From Prevotella jejuni (GTDB taxonomy: Bacteria; Bacteroidota; Bacteroidia; Bacteroidales; Bacteroidaceae): a stretch of 64,000 bases of DNA. The notes under the pieces were generated by a model. It was not told the DNA's origin. It ran no database searches and saw nothing but the letters and a program-made list of their open reading frames with translations. Made by a program: the position numbers and the translations under genes. Each line of letters begins with the position of its first letter. The stretch's first letter is position 1. Of this stretch, positions 35,697 to 45,072 are shown piece after piece. The stretch covers positions 59,708 to 123,707 of the forward strand of contig NZ_FZNZ01000006.1 of NCBI RefSeq assembly GCF_900187995.1. The letters run 5' to 3'.

Positions 35697-37715
35697 ATGA
35701 CAATAAAACGAATTATTCTATCTTTTATCATTCTTATATTCTCTCTCTCAGCTATTGCAGGAGGTATCGGGACATGGAAATCTTACCTTTCTTATGCCAA
35801 TATACAATGGGTTGAGCAAGGAGGCAATCGGTTATATGTACTTGCATCTAATGCCCTTTACACCTATAATAAGACTGATCAAAGTATTCAGGCATACGAT
35901 AGACAGAACGGGCTAAGCTCTATTGATATCCGATACATTGGTTGGAATGAAGTCGCCAAGCGCCTTGTTATTGTCTATGAAGACGGTAATATCGATCTAC
36001 TGGACGCTAAGGGGAATGTAACGAACGTACCCGACTATTATTTAAAAGCTTTGACTGCCGACAAAACGGTCTATAATATTGATATGAATGGGGCTTATTG
36101 CTATCTTTCAACAGGTTTCGGACTTGTCAAACTGAATGTTGCTAAGGCAGAAATAAGCGACAGTTACAACCTCTCCTTTCCCGTTAATTACAGTTATATA
36201 GATGGTTCTTACATCTATGCCGCAAGCCAGTCTAATGGGCTATATCGTGCTCTGTTAACGGCAAACTTGCTCGATAAGAACAACTGGACACGAGTTGGTG
36301 GCTATGTGGAAAGACCGAAGACGATGGATGCAAACCTCCTTAATCAAGCGAAAACATTGAATCCTGGAGGTCCAAAGTATAATGGTTTTACCTATATCCA
36401 ATACCTTAATAACCGCTTATATAGCGTCCCTGGTATGTTTAAATCAGGTTATGGAGATTCTAATACACCTGGTGCTGTGCAGATTCTACACGATGGCGAG
36501 TGGACGAATTATCAAGAGAATCTATCGTTAAAAACGGGCTATGACTATCTTGATAATAATGTTCTTGCAGTCAATCCACGCAACGCAAACCATGTATTTG
36601 TTGGTGGAAGGACAGGCTTATACGAGTTCCTTGATGGGCAGTTAAAGGCTTATTACAACAAAGACAACAGTTTGTTGCAAGGCGCAATGGACCGAGGACG
36701 AGAGTTAGGAAACAATTATGTGCTTATTAATGGACTTTGTTTCGATAATAAAGGCAACCTTTGGATATTGAACAGTCAAACCTCCAGAGAGAATCTCTTG
36801 CGTCTTTCGGCTGATGGACAGATGACTTCTTTCAGTAAGCCAGCCCTTATGAAGAATGGAGTAGGGGGCTCTGTCCTAACAAGTATGGTCTTCGATAACC
36901 GCAATAACTTATGGTTCTGTAATGATCACTGGGACTATCCGGCTTTGTTCTGTTACCAACCTGCAACCGACAAGTTGCTTTCTTTCACTCGATTTGTCAA
37001 TGAGGATGGTTCGAGCTTAGACTTAGTACCCCATAGTGTGACGCCTTTGTCGAATGGAGATGTATGGGTTACGACTACAATAGGACCACTTCTCTTGTCT
37101 CGATCGGCTATTGATAACCCTGAAACAGCTGTTTTTACGCAGGTGAAAGTGCCTCGTAACGATGGTACCAATCTTGCCGATTACCTTCTGTCAGGCATTG
37201 ATGTCACCTGTATGGCTATTGATGGAGGAGGCAGAAAATGGTTTGGAACAAAGGCGAATGGTGTTTATCTTATTAGTGCCGATAACATGACACAGGTGAA
37301 ACATATCCTTTCTTCAAATAGTCTGCTTCTATCGGATAATATCCTTTCTATCGCTATCAACAACGCAACAGGCGAAGTATTCTTCGGCACGGACAAGGGT
37401 TTATGCTCTTATATGAGCGATGCGACGACACCATCCGACCAACCGAGTGAGGACAAAACATACGCTTATCCAAATCCAGTTAGGCCTGGTTATACAGGCT
37501 CAATCACCATTGTTGGACTCTCAATGAACGCTGATGTAAAGATTGTCACTACAAATGGCGTACTCGTTGCAGCAGGTATTAGCAATGGTGGTAGCTTTGT
37601 TTGGGATGGCAAAGACAAGTCTGGTAAACCCGTTGCATCAGGTGTTTACATGGTTGAAAGTGCTGATGAGGATGGTAACAATGGCGTTGTTTGTAAGGTG
37701 GCGATTGTTAGATAG
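35697..37715 (+). CDS. porZ: Type IX secretion system protein PorZ
   Basis: A 672-residue secreted surface protein. The signal peptide covers 1-21. The N-terminal PorZ hallmark GTWKSYLSYANI, then a series of beta-propeller repeats (YTYNKTDQSIQAYDRQNGLSS; VIVYEDGNIDLLD; WFCNDHWDYPALFCY), form the two propellers. The C-terminus (about 595-672) is a T9SS sorting domain: YPNPVRPG, VKIVTTNGVLV, WDGKDKSGKPVASGVYMV. In Porphyromonas PorZ sits in the attachment complex with PorU, PorV and PorQ and hands A-LPS to the sortase. No other por genes are in the window. It is shorter than the Porphyromonas protein (about 776). Confidence 0.85.
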   Translation: MTIKRIILSFIILIFSLSAIAGGIGTWKSYLSYANIQWVEQGGNRLYVLASNALYTYNKTDQSIQAYDRQNGLSSIDIRYIGWNEVAKRLVIVYEDGNIDLLDAKGNVTNVPDYYLKALTADKTVYNIDMNGAYCYLSTGFGLVKLNVAKAEISDSYNLSFPVNYSYIDGSYIYAASQSNGLYRALLTANLLDKNNWTRVGGYVERPKTMDANLLNQAKTLNPGGPKYNGFTYIQYLNNRLYSVPGMFKSGYGDSNTPGAVQILHDGEWTNYQENLSLKTGYDYLDNNVLAVNPRNANHVFVGGRTGLYEFLDGQLKAYYNKDNSLLQGAMDRGRELGNNYVLINGLCFDNKGNLWILNSQTSRENLLRLSADGQMTSFSKPALMKNGVGGSVLTSMVFDNRNNLWFCNDHWDYPALFCYQPATDKLLSFTRFVNEDGSSLDLVPHSVTPLSNGDVWVTTTIGPLLLSRSAIDNPETAVFTQVKVPRNDGTNLADYLLSGIDVTCMAIDGGGRKWFGTKANGVYLISADNMTQVKHILSSNSLLLSDNILSIAINNATGEVFFGTDKGLCSYMSDATTPSDQPSEDKTYAYPNPVRPGYTGSITIVGLSMNADVKIVTTNGVLVAAGISNGGSFVWDGKDKSGKPVASGVYMVESADEDGNNGVVCKVAIVR

Positions 37716-37788
37716 AGAGGAAGTATTAGTGAATTTATAATAATCTTACTATAAGGACACTTATAATGGAGGTTTGTCAATAGAGCAA

Positions 37789-38763
37789 ATGAAGGTAGAG
37801 AGGGAACGTTGGATAGACATGCTACGAGGTTTCTGTATGTTGGCAATATTATTGGATCATACTGAAATCTATTATACAGGAGGTAATCTTATTCCTTATG
37901 ATTGGTATGTTTCGAATGTTCTAATCGTCTTTTTCTTTCTGTCAGGATACCTAATGTACAAGCAGCAAGGCTTTTCTATGAAGCGTAAGATGGTTTCATT
38001 AGGACATAGTTTACTTCTTCCTTATTTTCTATTTACTATAGTTTTGGCACTTCCGAAAGCCTTAGTACATGGTCATAGTTTAGACTGGGAGAGTTTATTA
38101 TTACCTATCTTGACAGGACGAGCCTCTTGGTTTATTACTGCTTTGGTAGTTTCTGAAATTGTTTTCAGCCTTTTCTTGTGGATAACTCGTGGAAAAGTAA
38201 TACCCTTATTCATTCTCTCCTCTTGTGCTTTTGTTGGTTCGATACTTTTAACGAAACAATCCACTGATTATCCTTGGTGTATCAACAATGCCCTGCAAGC
38301 AGTTCTTTTCCTTTATATCGGATGGTTTTATCATCTTTGGAAAGAAGTTTTCAACCGTATCAACACACCATTATACACATCATTTCTCTTTATATCCCTT
38401 ATAATAATAAAAGGTTATGCAACGTGCAAAGGGATGCATACGATGATATACCCATTGAGTATAGATTCTTATTTCCTATTCTTTCTTGATATGTTGACGA
38501 GCATTTTCTTACTTGTTAATGTTTGTAAGCAACTGCCAAGGTATAAACCATTAGAGTGGGTTGGAGCACATAGTATTGTTTATTATTTCGTCTGTGGAGG
38601 TGTTCCCCTTTGCTTATCTTTAGCACTTGAGAAGGTGGGAGTAGACTATCATGGGGCTTATTATAGCGTACTGATAGCCTATGCTTTGGTCTGCGTAGTG
38701 GCAAGCTGTATTGTTGCAATCGTCTATCGCTACTTATCATTTATGATAGGAAAGAGGCATTAG
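37789..38763 (+). CDS. Membrane acyltransferase (acyltransferase 3-like)
   Basis: About 324 residues from the ATG at 37789; an in-frame TTG at 37774 is less likely although GGAGG lies before it. The protein starts ERERWIDMLRGFCMLAILLDHTEIYYTGG, the typical N-terminus of the OafA/WecH-type family with the catalytic-type Arg and His in helix 1 (quoted key parts: DMLRGFCML, LLDHTE). About ten hydrophobic helices follow and the tail is basic. Members O-acetylate or acylate surface polysaccharides and lipids. It follows porZ by 73 bp and belongs to the same gene run as the glycosyltransferase. Confidence 0.82.
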   Translation: MKVERERWIDMLRGFCMLAILLDHTEIYYTGGNLIPYDWYVSNVLIVFFFLSGYLMYKQQGFSMKRKMVSLGHSLLLPYFLFTIVLALPKALVHGHSLDWESLLLPILTGRASWFITALVVSEIVFSLFLWITRGKVIPLFILSSCAFVGSILLTKQSTDYPWCINNALQAVLFLYIGWFYHLWKEVFNRINTPLYTSFLFISLIIIKGYATCKGMHTMIYPLSIDSYFLFFLDMLTSIFLLVNVCKQLPRYKPLEWVGAHSIVYYFVCGGVPLCLSLALEKVGVDYHGAYYSVLIAYALVCVVASCIVAIVYRYLSFMIGKRH

Positions 38764-38779
38764 CTCCTTTTTAACGAAG

Positions 38780-38884
38780 AGATAACGAACAAAAAGCAGT
38801 TGAAATCTTTGCTCCCAAAGGCTGAGAAAATCGGTTGTGATGGTGTTTGGTATGCTGAAGGCGAACAGATAAAACGCTTGAAAT
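38780..38884 (+). pseudogene. Possible gene remnant
   Basis: A short open stretch encoding about 34 codons (reads ..LLPKAEKIGCDGVWYAEGEQI..) ends at a stop and has protein-like composition but no start or upstream part. I do not recognise it. It may be chance. The rest of 38885-39128 shows nothing recognisable. Confidence 0.2.
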
Positions 38885-39130
38885 AAGACAAAAGAAAGCT
38901 GAAAATCGCAATCTTCGTATGTATGCTATCTTCTTGGTAACACTTGACAAGGACGGATATGTTGTTGTTTCTCTATTTTTAACGCCATGTTAATGGTTCC
39001 TATTGAGTGCTGTCTGTCTTATTCTTTGGCTTCCTAAGCACTCCTTATAGGTCTTTTGATGTCTCTTTCCCCATGTTTACTCAATAGCCGAACAGTGTGA
39101 TATAAACTTGAACTGATACGCTTTATCGAA

Positions 39131-39230
39131 TTATTTTCATGAAGAGAAAGAATTTTTTTCATGACAAGAAATATTTATTTTCATGAAGAAAAATATTTTT
39201 TTTCATGAAAATAAATTCATGAAAAGAAAT
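39131..39230. repeat. 22-bp array, TCATGA type, locus 2
   Basis: TCATGA at 39137, 39159, 39181 and 39203 (exact 22-bp steps), then 39217 (14 bp). Starts with GAATTATTTTCATGA as at locus 1. Upstream of the AAA ATPase promoter. Confidence 0.92.
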
Positions 39231-39334
39231 CTTATGGGTTGTTTACCTTACTTTTATCACACCTAAAAGCCTATTTCGAGGTGTTTGTTGATACTTGTAT
39301 GCAATATTGATGAGGGTTGAAAGTAACTGATTTA

Positions 39335-39366
39335 CTTGCTTTTATCAATAAAAGAGAGTATCTTTG
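39335..39366 (+). promoter_or_regulatory. Promoter of the AAA ATPase gene
   Basis: CTTG (39335-39338), 20 bp, TATCTTTG (39359-39366). It is followed by a GTAATAGCTATTAC palindrome (39391-39404), a possible operator between start site and ATG. Confidence 0.6.
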
Positions 39367-39413
39367 CAAAATAAAGTAATGACTATTACGGTAATAGCTA
39401 TTACTAAAAAGGA

Positions 39414-40745
39414 ATGTTTATGAGGTTTTATGATAGAATTAATGAACTAAAACTGCTCTCTGATGTAGAGCTATTGAGCCACCAAGAGGCCCAAATGACG
39501 GTGCTGATTGGTCGTAGACGTATTGGCAAGACCGAGCTTACCTTGAAGGGTGGAGAGCGCCTTACGCTGCTTTATTTCTTCGTAGCACGTAAGTCGGAAG
39601 CACTGTTGTGTGATGATTTTCGTGCTGTGATAGAAGAGACACTGCAGGTTCCTATTGGACGATATACATCTTTTTCAAAGCTCTTTCATCATGTGATGGA
39701 ATTGTCTAAGACACGTGCTTTCACTTTAATCATCGATGAGTTTCAGGACTTCGGGCGTGTTAATTCCTCTATATTCAGTGAGTTACAACGTGAGTGGGAC
39801 TTGAATAAGGGTGGAAGTCACCTTAATTTGATAGTTAGTGGTTCGATTTATTCGATGATGCATAAGCTATTTGAGGATAGTAAGGAGCCACTTTTCTCAC
39901 GTGCAGGACGCATTATAAATCTGCAGCCTTTTACTACTGACACCTTAAAGGAGATTCTTCGTGACTTTAATCCATCCTATACTGCAGAGGACTTATTGGC
40001 ACTCTTCACTGTATCGGGTGGGGTAGCATGGTATATCAGTTTACTGATGGATAACAAGCGGACGGTAAGAAAGTCGATATACAGTATGCTTACGGAGGTC
40101 AATTCGCCTTTTATCAATGAGGGCAAGAACGTTTTGATAGAGGAGTTTGGGGCTGATTACTCCATTTACTTTTCTATTCTTATTTGTATATCTGAGGGTC
40201 AACTTACGCGTAAAGAGATAGAGAATAAGATCGGAATGGAGGCCAGTGGCATTGGAAGCTACCTTGAACGACTGGAGAAGTATTATGGTTTGATAGAACG
40301 TCATCAGCCTATTTTCGCAAAGAGTAATTCTCGGAAGGTGCGCTACACACTATGCGATAATTTCCTTACATTGTGGTTTCGTTTCTTCTTCAAGTATCAG
40401 GCTTTCGTTGAGAATGGTGCTTTGAAGCAACTTGCACGCCTTATCGAACGTGATATCAACATACTTGAAGGCTTCATGTTAGAAAGGTATTTTGAGCGTA
40501 AACTGCGTGAGACAGGTGATTATACACGGATAGGAAAGTACTGGGACCGCAAGGGCGAGAATGAAATAGACCTTATTGCTGTGAACGAAATAGATAAGGT
40601 TGCATGGGTGTATGAGGTGAAACGCAATGCTAACAAATATGACGAGGATATCCTTCGGGCTAAGGTAGATAATCTATTGCAGAACTGTTCAGAGTTTCGG
40701 AGCTATAAGTTAAGTCTTGGTTGTTTATCTTTGGACGATATGTAG
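39414..40745 (+). CDS. AAA ATPase with DUF234/PD-(D/E)XK-like end
   Basis: A 443-residue protein of the archaeal-type ATPase group. Walker A GRRRIGKT (33-40), Walker B LIIDEFQDF (about 105-113), a sensor-like LIVSGSIYSMM, a winged-helix middle (about 250-300, LTRKEIENKIGMEASGIGSY) and a C-terminal DUF234 nuclease-like domain with ENEIDLIAV (about 382) and YEVKRN (about 401), the Asp and Glu-X-Lys of a PD-(D/E)XK site. The cellular role is unknown; such genes are often strain-variable. ATG at 39420 is an equally good start. A bidirectional terminator follows at 40793-40839. Confidence 0.85.
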   Translation: MFMRFYDRINELKLLSDVELLSHQEAQMTVLIGRRRIGKTELTLKGGERLTLLYFFVARKSEALLCDDFRAVIEETLQVPIGRYTSFSKLFHHVMELSKTRAFTLIIDEFQDFGRVNSSIFSELQREWDLNKGGSHLNLIVSGSIYSMMHKLFEDSKEPLFSRAGRIINLQPFTTDTLKEILRDFNPSYTAEDLLALFTVSGGVAWYISLLMDNKRTVRKSIYSMLTEVNSPFINEGKNVLIEEFGADYSIYFSILICISEGQLTRKEIENKIGMEASGIGSYLERLEKYYGLIERHQPIFAKSNSRKVRYTLCDNFLTLWFRFFFKYQAFVENGALKQLARLIERDINILEGFMLERYFERKLRETGDYTRIGKYWDRKGENEIDLIAVNEIDKVAWVYEVKRNANKYDEDILRAKVDNLLQNCSEFRSYKLSLGCLSLDDM

Positions 40746-40792
40746 ATAATTGGTTTGACCATTACACAGGGATATATATAAGAATTAAAAAT

Positions 40793-40839
40793 GCCCTCGT
40801 CGACCCTAAAACTTAATAGAGTAGGGGATAGACGAGGGC
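40793..40839. terminator. Bidirectional terminator between convergent genes
   Basis: GCCCTCGTC (40793-40801) / GACGAGGGC (40831-40839), flanked by AAAAAT on the left and GTTT on the right. It lies between the ATPase and lipoprotein stops. Confidence 0.75.
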
Positions 40840-40901
40840 GTTTATGGATATTGATAGGTTGTGATAAACCTGCGTTTCGTGCGTTATTATTTCTATTGTC
40901 T

Positions 40902-42947
40902 CTAATGAGCTGTGTTGATGAGGTCGGCAGGTAGAGGGATATCAAGGCTGCGAGCGCGTTCGGCATTACGCCTCTTTATCTTGCGCTGGGCATCAGCCTT
41001 CTGCTTTGTTATGGCTCCCGGCTTCTGCTTGTAGAGTGGGAGTAGATGCGGATTCCACGTACCCTGTACGTCACGCTTGGCCTTACACTCGATAGACTTG
41101 GGGTAGTAATAGACGGCTTCGGGCTGTCGCTGGGTCGCATAATCACCTGTATCCCATCTACCATTGTCGTTTTCATCGACGATGACACGTAGGTAGTAGA
41201 CCCCAGGCTTTACGTAGTGGAAGGTCGCTTGATTGTTCTTTGCATACGTCTCCTTCACAGGCTTGTCGCTTTCATTGAGTAGTTGCAATAGGCAATTCTT
41301 ACCTTCCATGCCCTGTAAGGTCATCATCAACGTGCCATACTCGTCTATTGATGGGATACGGATGCCCTGTTTATACTTTGCAGACACCTTTCCATAGATA
41401 TCTGTGAAGGCTGCTGAGTCGACCTCAAGACTATATTCATGACCCGGATCCCAGGTGCTGACGAGTTTCATTAACCGTGGTCTACCAGGTTCGGCACCGA
41501 AGCTGTATTTCGCTCGATACCACATAGAGTCTATCTTCTCATAGAGATGTATCTTGGAGGTATCGGTCTTTTCAAGTGGAGTAGGGAGCTCGAACGTTGG
41601 GTTTTGGTCTGGGTCCATTTGCGAGGAGACATTGTATCTTACCTCTAAAGGTGTGACCGGCATAGCCGTTTGGAAGTCTTTTCCACGTTCTTTGGCCTTC
41701 TCCTGCTTCTTAAACCACTTGTCGTACTCTTCTTGTTGACGCTTCAGACGTTTTGCGTAGGGCACCTTTGAGAGTATCTCCAGCGTGTCTGTCTTAGGCA
41801 CAAGTTTACCCATACTGTCCGTCATGTTATAGGTCATCTGCATTCGCAGCGTGTCTTGATTGACAAGGGCCGTATCACGAAGCCAATAGATGATGGTGTC
41901 TTGGTTCAGACTTGGCTCTGTTATGAAGGCGTCTTTAGCATTGAAATTGAGTCCTTTAAGCTGTGGGAGGTCGGCATCACCATAGCTATAAAAGAGCGTG
42001 AAATGGTTTGGCTCCTTGCGTTCAGACTTGAGGAAGAAACGGTCAGTCTGCGTAGGTGTAAAGGAATTCAGCACCACATCATCTGGAAGGAAATGGGTGT
42101 AAGGCACCTGTTTGATGTCTTTAATATGCAAAGAGTCAATCCAGAGTGTGTCTTGTCGTATATCTGGCTTCCATGAAGGCATAATGACTTCGGGCGTGAA
42201 GGCCAATTTCTCGCTCTTTTGATTGTACCTATAGTTACCGTCCATGTCCTGTAAAGCGTAAATGCGGTAGTCTCCCTTGGCAACACCTCGTATGCTGAAG
42301 CGACCACGACTATCGGTACGTGAGACGCGAAGCATAGGTAGTTTCTCGAAAGCAGAGTCGTTCTGATTACTGTAAAGACCCACGAGAATACCCTTCACAG
42401 GCTCCAGGTTCTCTGCTTCTAACACGTAGCCAGACACCTCAAGGGTATCAATATGATCGCCAGTAGAGAAGCTGTAGGTGTAATTCCCTAATGGATTGCC
42501 CTCGTTATTGTCTGAGATAGCATCAGAGAAATCGATGGTGTAGGTGGTGTTTGGCTGTAGCTTGTCTTGCAGACTCACTGTGATATGCTTTCCTGTAGCC
42601 TTTATTTCGGGTGCTTCTATCTGTGGAGGCGATACGACAACCTTCTCAGATGCGTTGTCTAACTTGATGAACTCGTTGAAATAGATGTTCACCTTCTTAC
42701 TGTTTACATCAGTTGCTCGTTCAGAAGGGGAGGCAGCCAACACTCTTGGTGGGGTTTCATCGTACCATCCACCATCTGGTTGTCTCATCTTCGCACAGGA
42801 CGACAGTGTCAAAAGGAGTATGGTAAAAAGGAAAAGAAGTAAAACCTTTGGTTGGTAGAACACCGCAAGGTAAGGACTAACCTTAGCTGAAAGGCCATCC
42901 CTTCCACCCATAACTTCTTGGCAATATCTCTGTTGTTGTTTCTTCAT
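40902..42947 (-). CDS. Lipoprotein with bacterial Ig-like domain
   Basis: A 681-residue exported lipoprotein. The hydrophobic segment VLLLFLFTILLLTLSSC places the lipobox Cys at residue 51; the preceding 33 residues are unusually long, and an ATG at 42911 would give a shorter leader. After the Cys, TPPRVLAASPSERATDV (about 64-80) opens a Big_5-type Ig domain that runs to about 155. A carboxypeptidase-like repeat follows (VSGYVLEAENLEPVKGILVGLY), then a long beta-rich part. A basic tail (KQKADAQRKIKRRNAERARS) ends the protein. Common in Bacteroidetes, function unknown. It needs Lgt (3092-3934) for processing. Confidence 0.8.
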   Translation of the reverse strand: MKKQQQRYCQEVMGGRDGLSAKVSPYLAVFYQPKVLLLFLFTILLLTLSSCAKMRQPDGGWYDETPPRVLAASPSERATDVNSKKVNIYFNEFIKLDNASEKVVVSPPQIEAPEIKATGKHITVSLQDKLQPNTTYTIDFSDAISDNNEGNPLGNYTYSFSTGDHIDTLEVSGYVLEAENLEPVKGILVGLYSNQNDSAFEKLPMLRVSRTDSRGRFSIRGVAKGDYRIYALQDMDGNYRYNQKSEKLAFTPEVIMPSWKPDIRQDTLWIDSLHIKDIKQVPYTHFLPDDVVLNSFTPTQTDRFFLKSERKEPNHFTLFYSYGDADLPQLKGLNFNAKDAFITEPSLNQDTIIYWLRDTALVNQDTLRMQMTYNMTDSMGKLVPKTDTLEILSKVPYAKRLKRQQEEYDKWFKKQEKAKERGKDFQTAMPVTPLEVRYNVSSQMDPDQNPTFELPTPLEKTDTSKIHLYEKIDSMWYRAKYSFGAEPGRPRLMKLVSTWDPGHEYSLEVDSAAFTDIYGKVSAKYKQGIRIPSIDEYGTLMMTLQGMEGKNCLLQLLNESDKPVKETYAKNNQATFHYVKPGVYYLRVIVDENDNGRWDTGDYATQRQPEAVYYYPKSIECKAKRDVQGTWNPHLLPLYKQKPGAITKQKADAQRKIKRRNAERARSLDIPLPADLINTAH

Positions 42948-43008
42948 ATCGCTGGTTTTACTTGTTTACCCTTTTGCTTTTTACCTCATAAAGGTTGTTT
43001 TATCCTTT

Positions 43009-44535
43009 TTACTCTGTAGTCTTTTGCTGGTTCATACTCAGTAGTTCTTCAAGGTTGTTACGGCTGTTTGAAAGGCGTGGAATCTTATGTTGACCACCGA
43101 GCTTACCCTTTATTTTGAGCCAGTCATTGAAGAGATCCTTGCGTGCAACTATTATCTCAAGTGGTTGAAGGGTAATGTTATGAAAACGTTTCGCCTCATA
43201 GTCAGAGTTTACCTCTTGTAGTTTGTCATCAAGAACCTTAGCAAACTCGTCAAGTGAAGAGGGTTCTTTCGCAAACTCAATGAGCCACTGATGACGACAT
43301 TTAGCTTTCGCATCCATATACATTGGGGCTGCTGTGTAGTCAGATAGCTGTGCGCCAGTGGCCTTGCAAGCGGCTTCGAGCCCCTTCTCGGCATTGTCCA
43401 TGATGAGCTCTTCACCAAAAGCATTGATGAAATACTTGGTTCTTCCGGTGATAACAAACTTATAAGGATTGGTCGAAGTGAACTGTACTGTGTCTCCTAT
43501 CTCGTATCTCCATAGGCCACAAGCAGTACTAATCAGCATCGCATAGTTGCGCCCTATCTCCACACCCGACAGTGGGACGATATTCGGATGTTCACTTTCA
43601 AACTCGTCCATAGGCAAGAACTCGTAGAATACGCCATAGTCGAGCATGAGCGACATACTGCTGTCTGTTGGATCATCCTGTATTCCAAAGAAGCCCTCAG
43701 AGGCATTGTATGTCTCCATATAGTTCATCCCTTGCTTGGTAATGAGCTGTTCATACTGCTCACGATAGGGTGTGAAGGCAATGCCACCATGGAAGAACAC
43801 CTCTAAATTAGGCCATACTTCTTCTAAGTGTTGTTTACCACTCAATTCAAGAACACGTACTATGACAGAGAGCATCCAAGACGGAACACCGGATAGATTG
43901 GTCACGTTCTGCTTGAGAGTCTCCTGTGCAATTCGGTCGCGTTTCACCTCGAAATCGCTCAGTAAAGCTGTTGATTTCTTAGGTACACGGCACAGGTTTG
44001 CGAGTGGATTGATGTTCTCTATGAGGATAGCACTTAGGTCGCCTACAAGAGAGTTGTATAAGTTGTAGTTTGGAGAATGGCTCCCACCTAAGATAAGACT
44101 CTTACCGTTGAAGAGTCTACTCTCTGGGTGATTACTAAGGTAGTAAGCGATAACGTCCTTTCCACCTTGGTAATGAATTGTCTGTAATCCTTCGTGGGAA
44201 ACAGGAATGAACTTACTCTTATCGTTTGTTGTACCAGACGACTTAGCATACCATCTCACCTGTCCTGGCCATAGAATATTGCGTTCTCCATGGCGCATAC
44301 GGTCGATGTCACCCTTCAATTCCTCGTATGTGTTGACTGGAATGTTCTGTGTGAAATCTTCGTATGACTTTATCGTTGAGAAGAGATGTTTGCGTCCGTA
44401 TTCGGTGTCTTTGGCTCGTTCAACGAGGTATTGCATGACTTCCCGCTGGATAGCCTCTCCATCCGTGAGGTAGTGCTCAAGCTCCTTACGCCGTGGATGG
44501 AAGTACAACTTGTTTACTATATTAGTAAGACTCAT
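43009..44535 (-). CDS. GH3 auxin-responsive promoter family protein
   Basis: A 508-residue adenylate-forming enzyme of the GH3 family. Plant members conjugate amino acids to auxin or jasmonate; the substrate of bacterial members is unknown. Seen here are the ATP-binding WYAKSSGTTNDKSKFIPVS (about 90-108, the Ser-Ser-Gly-Thr-Thr loop), YNASEGFFGIQ (about 276-286) and the hinge/adenine region GLWRYEIGDTVQFTSTNPY, followed by FVITGRTKYFINAFGEELI. Length typical for Bacteroidetes homologues. A -7 box TAATTTTG lies at 44568-44561. Confidence 0.9.
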   Translation of the reverse strand: MSLTNIVNKLYFHPRRKELEHYLTDGEAIQREVMQYLVERAKDTEYGRKHLFSTIKSYEDFTQNIPVNTYEELKGDIDRMRHGERNILWPGQVRWYAKSSGTTNDKSKFIPVSHEGLQTIHYQGGKDVIAYYLSNHPESRLFNGKSLILGGSHSPNYNLYNSLVGDLSAILIENINPLANLCRVPKKSTALLSDFEVKRDRIAQETLKQNVTNLSGVPSWMLSVIVRVLELSGKQHLEEVWPNLEVFFHGGIAFTPYREQYEQLITKQGMNYMETYNASEGFFGIQDDPTDSSMSLMLDYGVFYEFLPMDEFESEHPNIVPLSGVEIGRNYAMLISTACGLWRYEIGDTVQFTSTNPYKFVITGRTKYFINAFGEELIMDNAEKGLEAACKATGAQLSDYTAAPMYMDAKAKCRHQWLIEFAKEPSSLDEFAKVLDDKLQEVNSDYEAKRFHNITLQPLEIIVARKDLFNDWLKIKGKLGGQHKIPRLSNSRNNLEELLSMNQQKTTE

Positions 44536-44560
44536 TCAATTTCTCTGGTTGATTAAATTG

Positions 44561-44568
44561 CAAAATTA
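44561..44568 (-). promoter_or_regulatory. -7 box of the GH3-family gene
   Basis: Minus strand TAATTTTG, 26 bp before the ATG at 44535; no clear -33 element. Confidence 0.4.
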
Positions 44569-44714
44569 CGCCAAAAAAGCTAAACGAGTAGCCTTTTTCT
44601 ATATTTTAACACTGCTTTTAAGCTGCATGATAGGCCCTTCCTTGTATTCTGTGCATGATTAGTAAGGTGACTTTTCATCCTCCTTTATTCTCATCTTTCA
44701 GCCCCCCTCTCTAA

Positions 44715-44800
44715 TTTATTTTCATGAAAAAAAATATTTTTCTTCATGAAAAAAAATATTTCTTGTCGTGAAAATAATTCTTTCTTGTCATGAACAAAAT
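44715..44800. repeat. 22-bp array, TCATGA type, locus 3
   Basis: TCATGA at 44722, 44744 and 44788 and TCGTGA at 44766, exact 22-bp period, in an A/T-rich frame like loci 1 and 2. The rest of 44801-45029 has two TATTATAGTCTAT direct repeats and nothing else recognised. Confidence 0.9.
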
Positions 44801-45029
44801 TCGATGAAAGGGGTAGGGTAGGGTCTTAATCCTTTTCTTTTGCGACAGTATAGCCTATTTTTTAGCTATCTAATTGGCCTTATCAGTACTCATGGGGATG
44901 CTTTATAAGGACGTAATAAAGCCTTTTCTTATGCTTAGTTGATTATTATAGTCTATTATTATACTTATTATAGTCTATAAAAGAAGCATTATTTGATTTT
45001 CTATATACTCCTTATACCTCTTTTTGTAA

Positions 45030-45063
45030 GCCTCCCCCTGCCTTCAGAGGGACAAGGGGAGGC
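45030..45063 (-). terminator. polA terminator hairpin
   Basis: GCCTCCCC (45030-45037) / GGGGAGGC (45056-45063) just after the polA stop. The plus side also has a T tract. Confidence 0.6.
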
Positions 45064-45072
45064 CTTTTCTTT

